Positions 27,247-35,782 of a stretch of 64,000 nucleotides of DNA are shown piece by piece. Positions within the stretch are counted from its first letter, which is position 1; the number at the start of each line of letters is the position of its first letter. The notes beneath the pieces were generated by a model. That model did not search any database. It saw only the letters and a list, made by a program, of their open reading frames with translations, and was not told the DNA's origin. The position numbers and the translations under genes were made by a program. The DNA is from Methyloligella halotolerans (GTDB lineage Bacteria > Pseudomonadota > Alphaproteobacteria > Rhizobiales > Methyloligellaceae), in contig NZ_MASI01000009.1 in the NCBI RefSeq assembly GCF_001708935.1, forward strand, positions 44,017 to 108,016, in the 5' to 3' direction.

Positions 27247-28382
27247 ATGGCGAAGCGCAAGCTAGCCCCGCGTCCGGGGATTCTCGATATCGAGCCTTAC
27301 GTTCCCGGCAAGAGCAAGGTCGATGGCGGCGGGCCGGTGACCAAGCTGTCCTCGAACGAGAATCCTTTCGGCGCCTCCCCCAAGGCGGTTGCCGCTTTCA
27401 AGGCGGCGGCCGATCAGCTCTCGCTCTATCCGGAAGGCTCGGCCGCGGCGCTCCGGGAGACCATCGGTGCTTTCTATGGGCTCGACCCGATGCAGATCGT
27501 GTGCGGGGCGGGGTCCGACGAGCTGCTGGGTCTGTTGGCGCAGGCGTATCTCGGACCTGGCGACGAGGCGATCTACAGCCGGCACGGCTTTCTGGTGTAT
27601 CCGATCGTGATCATGGCGAGCGGGGCGACCCCGGTGGTCGCGCAGGAGACCGACCTGACCGCCGATGTCGACACCATCCTCGGCTGCGTGACGGAGCGGA
27701 CCCGGGTCGTGTTCCTGGCCAACCCGAACAATCCAACTGGGACGTATCTCCCTTTCGAGGAGCTGAAGCGCCTACGCGAGGGCCTGCCCGAGGATGTGGT
27801 GCTGGTGATCGACGCGGCCTATGCGGAATACGTCCTGAAGGACGATTATCAGCCGGGCATCGCGCTGGTGGATGCCACGCCGAATACGGTCATGACCCGT
27901 ACCTTCTCGAAGATCTACGGCCTTGCCTCGGCGCGGGTCGGCTGGGCGTACTGCCGCCCGAGATCGCCGGGGTGCTAAACCGCATCCGCGGGCCGTTCAA
28001 CCTAACGGGCCCTTCGGTGGCAGCGGGCGTCGCCGCCCTGGAGGACCATGAATTTGCGGTGAAGTCGGCGGAGCACAACAGGGTCTGGCGGGAGTTGATG
28101 ACGGACGAGCTGCAGAAGCTCGGGCTCGGCGTGACGCCGAGCGCGGCGAATTTCCTGCTTGTGCATTTCCGGGAAACGGAGGGCCGCGACGCGGCTGCCG
28201 CGGATGCGTTCCTGCAGGCGAGCGGCATCATCGTGCGCCGTATGGAGAGCTATGGCCTGCCCGGCGCGTTGCGTATCAGCGTCGGCACCGAGCCGCAGAA
28301 CCGGGCGCTCCTCGCTGTGCTGAAGAGCTTCGTGGAAGGCATGCCGGGAACGCAGGTCAAGAACGGCGCAGGGGTGGCATGA
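27247..28382 (+). pseudogene. hisC: Histidinol-phosphate (aromatic) aminotransferase, frameshifted
   Basis: Fold-type I PLP enzyme. The N-terminal part shows [34 protein letters not shown] and the PLP lysine in [19 protein letters not shown]. After GWAYC (about 27954) the frame is lost; the remaining part ([16 protein letters not shown] to ISVGTEPQN) continues in another frame. Adding one C near 27955 restores a 378-residue protein of normal length. It overlaps tyrC by 4 bp (ATGA). Paired with tyrC, it may act on phenylpyruvate or imidazoleacetol phosphate. Confidence 0.86.
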
Positions 28383-29326
28383 GCCGACCGATATTCGACA
28401 CCGTCGCGATCCTCGGCCTCGGCCTGATCGGGTCATCGCTGGCGCATGGCTTGCGCGACAAGGGGCTTGCCTCCCGCGTCGTCGGCTATGACGCCTCAGA
28501 GGATGTCCGCGGCCGGGCGAAGGCGCTTGGCTTCTGCGATGAGATCGCCGCCACGCCCGAAGCAGCGGTCGCGACTGCCGATCTGGTAATTCTTTCCATG
28601 CCCGTGGGGGCCGCAGGCGCTGCCGCCAAAGCGATCGCGGGAGCGCTGAAACCAGGCGTCGTCGTGACCGATGTCGGCGGCGTGAAGGCCGCGGTCATCG
28701 CCAAAGTCGAGGCGGCGCTGCCGGAGGATATCGCGTTCGTGCCCGGGCATCCGATCGCGGGCACGGAGCATTCCGGTCCGGAGGCTGGTTTCGGCTCGCT
28801 GTTCGAGGGGCGCTGGGCGATCCTGACGCCCTCGGAACGGACCACGGACGAGGCGCTTCAACAGGTCAGCGATCTTTGGCACGGGCTCGGCTCGGACGTC
28901 GAGATCATGACGCCGGAGCATCACGACCTGGTGCTTGCGACGACCAGCCATCTTCCCCATCTCATTGCGTTCAATATCGTCGGGACGGCGGCGGATATGG
29001 AGGAGGTGACCCGGTCCGAGGTGATCAAGTTCTCCGCGGGCGGGTTCCGCGACTTCACCCGTATCGCGGCGTCGGACCCGGTGATGTGGCGCGATATCTT
29101 CCTCAACAACAAGGAAGCCGTGCTGGAGATGCTGGGCCGGTTCTCCGAGGATCTCGCCGCGCTGCAGCGGATGATCCGGTGGGAGGACGGCGACGCGCTG
29201 CAGGATCTGTTCACGCGGACGCGGGCCATCCGGCGAGGCATCATCGAGGCCGGGCAGGAAACGGAGGCACCGGATTTCGGGCGAAGGGGCGCCGGCGACA
29301 CAGGCGGGCCGAAGTCCGACAGCTGA
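28379..29326 (+). CDS. tyrC: Prephenate/arogenate (cyclohexadienyl) dehydrogenase
   Basis: 315 residues. It oxidatively decarboxylates prephenate or arogenate for tyrosine synthesis. N-terminal NAD-binding motif ILGLGLIGSSLAHGL, then the substrate region with GHPIAGTEHSGPEAG and LPHLIAFNIV, typical of TyrA-like enzymes of the TyrC type without a chorismate mutase domain. It overlaps hisC, forming an aromatic amino acid pair divergent from metXW. Confidence 0.92.
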   Translation: MSRPIFDTVAILGLGLIGSSLAHGLRDKGLASRVVGYDASEDVRGRAKALGFCDEIAATPEAAVATADLVILSMPVGAAGAAAKAIAGALKPGVVVTDVGGVKAAVIAKVEAALPEDIAFVPGHPIAGTEHSGPEAGFGSLFEGRWAILTPSERTTDEALQQVSDLWHGLGSDVEIMTPEHHDLVLATTSHLPHLIAFNIVGTAADMEEVTRSEVIKFSAGGFRDFTRIAASDPVMWRDIFLNNKEAVLEMLGRFSEDLAALQRMIRWEDGDALQDLFTRTRAIRRGIIEAGQETEAPDFGRRGAGDTGGPKSDS

Positions 29327-29369
29327 ACCCGGGCCTCAAGAATGCCGCCGGGACGGCGTAGGTTTTGGG

Positions 29370-29936
29370 ATGGGCTTTCTGGACTATCGAGCGGGTATGG
29401 CGGTCGAGGACGAACTCTGGGTATTCGGCTACGGCTCCTTGATGTGGCGGCCCGGCTTCTATTTCGAGGAATCGCCGCCGGGGCTCCTCAAGGGCGCCCA
29501 TAGATCCATGTGCATCTATTCGGTTTCCCATCGCGGCACGCCACAGCGGCCGGGGCTGGTGCTCGGGCTTGATCAGGGTGGCGCGTGCCGCGGGGTGGTG
29601 TTCCGGGTCCGCAGCGGGCACGAGGAAGAGACGCTCGAGTATCTGCGAGAGAGGGAGCAGGTGACGAAGGTCTATCGTGAGGTCGTCCGGCCGGTGCAGC
29701 TGCTGGACGGCTCCAATCGAAGAGTCCAGGCGATTTGCTTCCTGGTGGACCGCAATAACCAGCAATATGCAGGCCGGCTGTCCCTGGACGAGCAGATGCG
29801 CATCGTCTCGGAAAGCATCGGGGAGTCGGGAAAGAACGTGGACTACGTGCTCAACACGGTCCGACATCTGGAAGATGCGGGCGTGCACGACCGGCTGCTG
29901 AGCGGATTGGCGGCACGGCTGACCGGCCGGCTTTAG
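29370..29936 (+). CDS. chaC: Gamma-glutamylcyclotransferase, ChaC family
   Basis: 188 residues. ChaC enzymes release 5-oxoproline from glutathione. The signature FGYGSLMWRPGF, the substrate loop HRGTPQRPGLVLGL, and a conserved acidic residue in EYLREREQ are present. It may start at ATG 29370 or at ATG 29397 (MAVEDELW), the latter closer to family length. A GCCGGC/GCCGGC hairpin overlaps the stop codon. Stands alone after tyrC. Confidence 0.9.
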   Translation: MGFLDYRAGMAVEDELWVFGYGSLMWRPGFYFEESPPGLLKGAHRSMCIYSVSHRGTPQRPGLVLGLDQGGACRGVVFRVRSGHEEETLEYLREREQVTKVYREVVRPVQLLDGSNRRVQAICFLVDRNNQQYAGRLSLDEQMRIVSESIGESGKNVDYVLNTVRHLEDAGVHDRLLSGLAARLTGRL

Positions 29937-29982
29937 GCCGGCACGGTTCTCACTTTGGAAAAATCGGTATAGGCGGGGGCGC

Positions 29983-30395
29983 TTACGCGGCCGCAGCGAT
30001 CGGTGCTGCCTGCTCCTGAGTGGCGCGGAGATCGCTGCAAACCTCTTCCCGCTCGGCGTCGGTCTCTGCCAGAAGGTGGATATGCACCTCATTGGCCCCG
30101 AGCTTCGCACCGCGGTGGCGCAGCGAAGCAAGATTGAGAGACGTGGTGTCGCCGGTGGTCGCGCCGACCGCGAGGGGCGTGCGGCTCCCGTCCTCATCGC
30201 GGCGGACGAGGATATAGTTCGCCTGCGGCAGAGCCGGGCACCCGATCAGGCTGTAGACGCTATGAAGATAGCGCTGACCCGAGGCTCCCCGCCAATAATG
30301 AAAAGCTTGCCGAAAGGCTCATCGGCGCAAACGAGCGCAGGCTCGTCAGCGGGGCCAACGGTTTCGCTATGGATTTCTGCGGCAGTCACGAACAT
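29983..30395 (-). pseudogene. Conserved hypothetical protein, frameshifted, downstream of an SOS-like box
   Basis: Starts at ATG 30395 (MFVTAAEIHSETV) and reads to IIGG; the frame then breaks in a G run (C run at 30287-30290 on the + strand). One extra base gives GGASGQRYLHSVYSLIGCPA and continues to the TAA at 29983, 137 residues in all. The downstream frame (ANYILVRRDEDGSRT, LRHRGAKLGANEVHIHLL) has no stops and normal codon use, which supports one interrupted gene. I know no function. GTTC-N7-GTTC lies about 94 bp upstream of the start. Confidence 0.6.
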
Positions 30396-30488
30396 GTCAG
30401 TTCATCCGGTATCGTGCGATTCGTCCTGGAAATGGGCCTGTCCGTGACGATTTCAAGACAGGGTATAGTCTGAAGTTCCCGATTTCGC

Positions 30489-30503
30489 GAACAAATATAG
30501 AAC
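30489..30503 (-). promoter_or_regulatory. Candidate LexA (SOS) box
   Basis: On the minus strand GTTC-TATATTT-GTTC, an exact GTTC-N7-GTTC direct repeat with AT-rich spacer, the LexA site type of Alphaproteobacteria. It points toward the small conserved gene ending at 29983, and TATACC lies downstream as a possible -10 element. The other flank is the 3' end of plsC. Confidence 0.6.
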
Positions 30504-30575
30504 ATCGGTCCCTCTAGCGTCAAGTTAGAGGCAAAACGCGTTGATTCCGCTGATGGTTCCAGGGGGACGATACGG

Positions 30576-31316
30576 TTAGAAAGGGGCCAACTGGCTCCGG
30601 GCTTCCGCAGCCAAGCGATTCGATGCGGATTCGATGGTCTCTTCGAGACGGGCGAGAAATTCCGCCCGCGGCAGGCCCGCCGGAATGGGGGGCAAAAACT
30701 CGAAAACGACGGTACCCTGTCGCAGAAGCAGGGTGCGGCGCGGCCAGAACACCCCGGAATTCAGGGCGACGGGCACGCATGGCAGCTTAAGCGCCTGGTA
30801 GAGCAGGAACACCCCGGTCTTGTAGTCGGGCTCGGCGCCGACGGGCCGGCGGGTTCCTTCCGGAAAGATGATGATCTCCCGACCGGCGGCGGCCCGGGTC
30901 TGGGCCGCTTTCAGCATTTCCCGCAGAGCTTTCGCGCCCTGATCCCGGGCGACGGGGATCATGCCGAACTTGTAGGAGAACCAGCCGTGAAAGGGGATCC
31001 GGAAGAGTTCCTTCTTCATCAGATAGGCCGGATCGCGCAGCTGAGGCATCAGGGCGAAGGTCTCGAAGGCGGATTGATGCTTGGAGGCGACGAGGCAGGC
31101 CCCATCGACGATGTTCTCGCGGCCGCGCACCTCAAGCTTCACGCCGGCGACGACGCGGAGCAGGAAGATCTCCAGGCGCGCGTTGATCCTAAAGGCCGCC
31201 ATTGCCCATGAGCGGGGCATCAGGAGCAGTGGAGACCAAAGCACCAGCATCGCCGTGGTCGTGAAGTAGAAGAGAAACTGGAACAGGATCGACCGGGCGT
31301 ATTGGATCGCCTTCAT
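30576..31316 (-). CDS. plsC: 1-acyl-sn-glycerol-3-phosphate acyltransferase
   Basis: 246 residues. It acylates lysophosphatidate to phosphatidate at the inner membrane. An N-terminal hydrophobic helix (ILFQFLFYFTTTAMLVLW) is followed by the acyltransferase motif SKHQSAFET (HX4D-like, with Glu) and FPEGTRRP. Start 31316 (MKAIQYAR) overlaps the ydcF stop as TGATG, so translation is coupled; the longer frame upstream lies inside ydcF. Confidence 0.9.
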   Translation of the reverse strand: MKAIQYARSILFQFLFYFTTTAMLVLWSPLLLMPRSWAMAAFRINARLEIFLLRVVAGVKLEVRGRENIVDGACLVASKHQSAFETFALMPQLRDPAYLMKKELFRIPFHGWFSYKFGMIPVARDQGAKALREMLKAAQTRAAAGREIIIFPEGTRRPVGAEPDYKTGVFLLYQALKLPCVPVALNSGVFWPRRTLLLRQGTVVFEFLPPIPAGLPRAEFLARLEETIESASNRLAAEARSQLAPF

Positions 31317-31999
31317 CACGGTTCGTCGATTTCCTCGGGCCTGGAACGCCATTCGCCATAGACGATCTTGCTCACGACCCGGGTGGCGGCGAGCCGGAGC
31401 ATCGCTGGCAGATATTTCAGATATTCGGACAGAAGCAGCTTGGTGGTGCCGGGGTAAAGCCACCAATCGTCGAGATGCACCTTCTTGTCGATCACGGGAT
31501 AAGGGTAGAGCTCTACGGCCGGCATCGTCCGGCCCAGCTCCGCCAGGGCCCGGGGCATGTGGTAGTTGGAGGTGACGATGATCACCTTCTGGTAGCCGTG
31601 CTTGGCGGCCCAGGCGGACGTTTCGGTGGCGTTGTCGATAGTGTTCTTGGCCTCGTGGTCCAGATCCACGCAGCAGGACAGGTATTGGCTGTTCCTGGTG
31701 CCGAGGGCCTCGAGCTCCTTTTTGGTGGTCTTCTTATAAACGCCGCTGATGAGGAGCCTCTCTGCCTTGCCCCCGGCAAGCAGATTCATGGCTTCGTCGA
31801 TCCGGGCCGTATCGCCCGTCAGCACGGCGATACCGTCGGCCTTGGGCGGATCGGCGGCCTCGCGGTCGACGCTGGCGATGAACAGCACGAAGCCCACGAG
31901 CAGCACGGCCACGAAGAGCATCAGCACGTCGAAACCGGCCCTAAGCAAGGCGTAGAGCGAGCGCGATCTTATGGGAGATGTGGCTTCGGCTTCCGACAC
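31316..31999 (-). CDS. YdcF family protein (DUF218)
   Basis: 227 residues with one N-terminal membrane helix (FDVLMLFVAVLLVGFVLFI) and a DUF218 domain: ADGIAVLTGDTARIDEAMNLL, RLLISGVY, the conserved EAKNTIDNA, and VIIVTSNYHMPRA. DUF218 proteins such as SanA/ElyC act in envelope or peptidoglycan homeostasis. It sits between ftsX and plsC on one strand and overlaps plsC, which supports an envelope role. Confidence 0.88.
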   Translation of the reverse strand: MSEAEATSPIRSRSLYALLRAGFDVLMLFVAVLLVGFVLFIASVDREAADPPKADGIAVLTGDTARIDEAMNLLAGGKAERLLISGVYKKTTKKELEALGTRNSQYLSCCVDLDHEAKNTIDNATETSAWAAKHGYQKVIIVTSNYHMPRALAELGRTMPAVELYPYPVIDKKVHLDDWWLYPGTTKLLLSEYLKYLPAMLRLAATRVVSKIVYGEWRSRPEEIDEP

Positions 32000-32092
32000 G
32001 GTCTAATCCATGCTGCCCCGGGAGGCGGCACAATAGGCTGAATTTCACTTTCGGAAAATCGCGTTCGGCACTCACACAGGGCTCGGCGAGAA

Positions 32093-33115
32093 TTACTCGT
32101 CGCGCACGGCGATGGGCGCATCGTATCGGCGCAAAACCCGCATGACGCCGAGGCGCGAGGTGACCATGCACAGGCCGGAGACGACGATCACCACGAGAGT
32201 GCAAAGAAGGTAGCCGCCGAAATCGAGACTGCCGGCGCCGAACAGACGGCGCGTTTCCGCGGCCGCGACGAGTCCGCCGCCGACGAGATGCATGAAGAGC
32301 GGCAGGAACAGGAAGACGAGGCAGGCGGCGACAGCCCCCACCAGGCTGGCCCGCAAACCCAGCCCGAAGAAATGCCGTTCGAACTCGCCGGCGATAAAGC
32401 CGTCGGAGGCGCCGATCAGATGGAGTACCTCGATCACCTCCCGGTTCGACGCCATGGCGCTCCTTGTGGCGGAGATGATGACGGCGACGGTTGCGGCGGC
32501 CACGAGGCCTAGGAGGATCAGCCCGCCCATGGCTGCGGTGCGGGTCACGCCGCGGATTTCCGACTGCCAGCGGCGGTGATCGTCCAAGGTCACGCCATCG
32601 AAATTCTTCTCGATCGCCTCTCCGATCAGATTGAGATCGGGCGGATCCGAGCGGTCGATCTCCACGGCGATCAGGCGCGGGATGGGCAGCTCCTTGATGG
32701 CGTCGCTCTTGCCCAGCCAGGGTTCCAGGAGATCGGCGGAATCCTGCAAGGAGAGCGGCTTCACCTCGGTGATCCCCTTCTGCTTGGCCAGGAAGAGAGA
32801 GACCAAGGTCATCTTCTTTTCGATGTCCGGCGTGTCGACGGGGTCGAGCTCGATGGTGACCTCGCTCACCACGTCGTTCACCCACGCGCTTGCCGACTGG
32901 TTGATCATGTAGACCGTGCCCACCATCAGGCAGGCGAGGAATGTCATGATGGCGATGACGACGGTAAGCGCGGTCCAGGCGATGGTGGCTTCGGGCAGAA
33001 GCTGGGCGTTCTCCGAGCGATAGCGGGCCGGGAGCATTCCCTGCCACAGGCTATCCCACGGATAGGTCCGAAACTCGTCCCAGAGCTGCGCGGCGTTCAA
33101 CGGACCTCCACTCAA
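32093..33115 (-). CDS. ftsX: Cell division protein FtsX
   Basis: 340 residues. FtsX is the permease-like partner of FtsE that activates peptidoglycan hydrolases at the septum. A cytoplasmic N-terminus, one membrane helix (TVVIAIMTFLACLMVGTVY), an extracytoplasmic domain (about 75-190) and three C-terminal helices are visible, with EVIEVLHLIGASDGFIAGEF as the conserved FtsX loop. The start overlaps the ftsE stop by 4 bp. Confidence 0.93.
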   Translation of the reverse strand: MSGGPLNAAQLWDEFRTYPWDSLWQGMLPARYRSENAQLLPEATIAWTALTVVIAIMTFLACLMVGTVYMINQSASAWVNDVVSEVTIELDPVDTPDIEKKMTLVSLFLAKQKGITEVKPLSLQDSADLLEPWLGKSDAIKELPIPRLIAVEIDRSDPPDLNLIGEAIEKNFDGVTLDDHRRWQSEIRGVTRTAAMGGLILLGLVAAATVAVIISATRSAMASNREVIEVLHLIGASDGFIAGEFERHFFGLGLRASLVGAVAACLVFLFLPLFMHLVGGGLVAAAETRRLFGAGSLDFGGYLLCTLVVIVVSGLCMVTSRLGVMRVLRRYDAPIAVRDE

Positions 33116-33768
33116 TGAATTTCGACTTGGCCGTTCTGAAGGACGAGGCGCGGCACGGCGAGCTTCTCCATCAGGGCGTAGTCGTGGGTTGCGATGATCA
33201 CCGACGTTCCGAACCGGTTCAGCTCGATGAAGAGACGCAGCAGGCGGTCGCCCATCTCCGGATCCACGTTGCCGGTAGGTTCGTCGGCGAGCAGAAGCTC
33301 CGGCTTGCCGATGACGGCGCGAGCGATCGCGGCGCGCTGCTTCTCGCCGCCGGAAAGCACTTCGGGATAGGCGTTGATTCGATGCCCGAGATCGACCCAG
33401 CGTAGCAGGTCCGTGACGTCCTCCCGATACTCGTTGGGACGCAGCCCCATGACCCGCAAGGGGAGGGCGACGTTCTCCCAGGTGGTCAGGTGATCGAGCA
33501 GCCTGAAGTCCTGAAAAACGATTCCGATGCGTCTCCGGAGCCCCGCACGGCCGGCCGAATCCAACTTTTCCACATCTTGCCCCGCCACGTAGATGGCGCC
33601 ATCGGACGGCCGCAAGGACATGAAGATCAGTTTGAGCAAACTGGTCTTGCCGGCGCCGGAAGGGCCCGTCAGGAAGTGGAAAGAGCCCCGATGGATGTGA
33701 AATGTGATATGCCGCAACACATCGGGGCCGGAGCCGTAGCGGAGCGCGACATCGTCAAAGCGTATCAA
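33112..33768 (-). CDS. ftsE: Cell division ATP-binding protein FtsE
   Basis: 218 residues. Walker A GPSGAGKTSLLKL, signature LSGGEKQRAAIARA and Walker B LLADEPTGNVDP are intact, and IVFQDFRLL is the Q-loop. FtsE with FtsX controls septal cell wall hydrolysis. It is first in ftsE-ftsX-ydcF-plsC and divergent from the zinc-ribbon gene, an order common in Rhizobiales-type genomes. Confidence 0.94.
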   Translation of the reverse strand: MIRFDDVALRYGSGPDVLRHITFHIHRGSFHFLTGPSGAGKTSLLKLIFMSLRPSDGAIYVAGQDVEKLDSAGRAGLRRRIGIVFQDFRLLDHLTTWENVALPLRVMGLRPNEYREDVTDLLRWVDLGHRINAYPEVLSGGEKQRAAIARAVIGKPELLLADEPTGNVDPEMGDRLLRLFIELNRFGTSVIIATHDYALMEKLAVPRLVLQNGQVEIH

Positions 33769-33924
33769 ACGTTTCCCTCAATGCGCCGTTTACCCCCGAT
33801 TCAGCATAATTGTGCCCATGCGGGCCTTTATGCTGAACTCGCCATCCGGTATCAATCGAATTGGGCAAAGGCGTGAGGCCGCCCGCCAATCGCAAGCGTC
33901 GCCTAGAAGCCCGGTGAACTCACA

Positions 33925-35154
33925 ATGGCATCAGTAATTATTTGTCCCGCATGCAGCGCCCGTTTTCAAACTGCCGCTGCCTTCCCTCCTGAGGGCCGCA
34001 AGGTTCGCTGCAGCAAGTGCGGCAATGTCTGGCAAGCGCATCCGGTGAGTGCCGAGAGCGAGGCTGCGCCCGATGCGCCGCCGCCGCAAGGGAAAGCGCC
34101 CGCGCCGTCTCAGCCGCCTGCACAGAATTCCGCACCGCCTCCGGGGCCGGGACCGAATCAGGGTGCCGGTCAGCCGCCACGCGGTCCCGAAGGGAGCCGA
34201 CCGGCCGGAGCGCCCGGCGGTCCGCCGCCGCCTCCAGGGCAGCGCCCGCCCCAACGTCCGCCCATGCCGCCCGGACAAGGCGGACAACCCGGCCAGCCGG
34301 GGATGCAGGGCGGTCCGGGCCGTCCGCCGGCGCCTCCGCAAGGCCCCCGTCCTCAGGGACCTGGACCTCAAGGCGCGCCGGGGCAACGTCCGCAAGGTCC
34401 AGGCGGGTATCCGCCCGAAGGCCGGCCAGCGCAGGCCGCAGGCCCGGCCGGCGAGACCCGTTCCGCTCCGCCGCCACCGCCCCCTCCGGGCGGGCCGCAG
34501 GCCGATGCCGATTTCGGACATCCTGAGACAGGAGCGGATGCGAGCTTCAACGACACGGAGGAGACGTATCAGGAAGACGCCGATTTCGGCTTCGACGATC
34601 AGTATGGCGAGGAGCCGCCGGCACCGCCTAAGACCACGACGCCGGTGGTCGCAGAGCCGCGCAAAGAGGGCGGTATCGCAGCCAAGCTCGGCCGGACCCG
34701 TGAAGGACCCGGCGGGCAGGGTGCCTTGCTGCTGGCCGGCTGGTCTCTGCTCGGCCTCTTCGTGGTCGGCGTTCTGGCCATCTTCCTGCTGATGCCGGCC
34801 AGTGTGATGGCAGCGCTCCCGGGCTCCGCCCATCTCTATCAGGCCATGGGCATCGCGCCCGTGGAGAAGGCTGCGCTCGGCTTCGAGAACGTCACCTATA
34901 AATGGACCCGCTATCAGGGCCAGCGGATGCTTCAGGTGGAAGGGCAGATCGTCAATTTCACGGAGGCCGACGCTTCGGTGCCGAATGTGCTGATCGCGCT
35001 GCTCGACGAGAATGGCGACAAGATCTCCGAGTGGATGGCGCCGGGGAGCGAGACCAATCTCGGCGCCGAGGGCCGATCGGAGTTCGCCACGCAGATTCCG
35101 TCGCCTCCCGATACCGTCCGCAGCTTCCGGGTGCGGTTCCAGCAGGAAGGCTGA
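33925..35154 (+). CDS. Zinc-ribbon (MJ0042) protein with Pro/Gly-rich linker and DUF3426
   Basis: 409 residues. The N-terminus is a zinc ribbon with CPAC and CSKC pairs (residues 8-32). Residues about 45-195 are extremely Pro/Gly/Gln-rich, probably disordered. One membrane helix (LLAGWSLLGLFVVGVLAIFLL) precedes a C-terminal DUF3426 domain with LQVEGQIVNFTEADASVPNV. The function is unknown; placement between ftsE and hpt is conserved in relatives. The stop overlaps the hpt start. Confidence 0.85.
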   Translation: MASVIICPACSARFQTAAAFPPEGRKVRCSKCGNVWQAHPVSAESEAAPDAPPPQGKAPAPSQPPAQNSAPPPGPGPNQGAGQPPRGPEGSRPAGAPGGPPPPPGQRPPQRPPMPPGQGGQPGQPGMQGGPGRPPAPPQGPRPQGPGPQGAPGQRPQGPGGYPPEGRPAQAAGPAGETRSAPPPPPPPGGPQADADFGHPETGADASFNDTEETYQEDADFGFDDQYGEEPPAPPKTTTPVVAEPRKEGGIAAKLGRTREGPGGQGALLLAGWSLLGLFVVGVLAIFLLMPASVMAALPGSAHLYQAMGIAPVEKAALGFENVTYKWTRYQGQRMLQVEGQIVNFTEADASVPNVLIALLDENGDKISEWMAPGSETNLGAEGRSEFATQIPSPPDTVRSFRVRFQQEG

Positions 35155-35762
35155 TGGGCGCCGGCACTTCCGAGCGCTCCGATGTGACGCCACTCTACGA
35201 CGCGCCACGAATTGCAGCGCGCGTGGAGGAACTGGCTCAGGATATCGCCTCGGCCGATCTCAAACGCCTCGTCATCGTCGCGGTGCTGAAGGGGAGCTTC
35301 ATCTTCGCTGCCGATCTCATCCGGGCGCTGCATGCCAGGGGCATGGCGCCTGAGATCGACTTCATCTTCCTCGCAAGCTACGGCGCGGGAACGACGTCCC
35401 AGGGCAGCGTGAAGGTGCTGCGGGATGTGGGGACGCCGCTTTCCGGCCGCGACGTGATCCTGATCGACGACATCCTCGATTCAGGCAGGACGCTGGCCTT
35501 TGCGAAGGATCTCCTGCTCCAACGCGGCGCGAACCGGGTACTGAGCTGCGTCTTGATCGACAAGCAGGGGGTGGAGCGCGCCGTACCGATCGAGGCGGAC
35601 TTCACGGGTTTCGCTTGTCCGCCGGAATTCGTCGTCGGTTACGGGATGGACCTCGCCCATCGCTATCGGGAGCTGCCCTATATCGGCGTTGTGACCGAAG
35701 AGACGGCGGCGGCGTTGGAACCGGCAGGGGCCGACAAGACGGCCGACGGCGCCGAGGGCTAA
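35154..35762 (+). CDS. hpt: Hypoxanthine phosphoribosyltransferase
   Basis: 202 residues. It converts hypoxanthine (and guanine) with PRPP to IMP or GMP in purine salvage. The PRPP-binding motif VILIDDILDSGRTL, VAVLKGSFIF and the C-terminal PPEFVVGYGMD are present. The ATG overlaps the preceding TGA as TGATG, so translation is probably coupled. The last ~20 residues are an alanine/acid-rich tail. Confidence 0.93.
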   Translation: MGAGTSERSDVTPLYDAPRIAARVEELAQDIASADLKRLVIVAVLKGSFIFAADLIRALHARGMAPEIDFIFLASYGAGTTSQGSVKVLRDVGTPLSGRDVILIDDILDSGRTLAFAKDLLLQRGANRVLSCVLIDKQGVERAVPIEADFTGFACPPEFVVGYGMDLAHRYRELPYIGVVTEETAAALEPAGADKTADGAEG

Positions 35763-35782
35763 CCCGCAGAGGGTAGGCTGGT

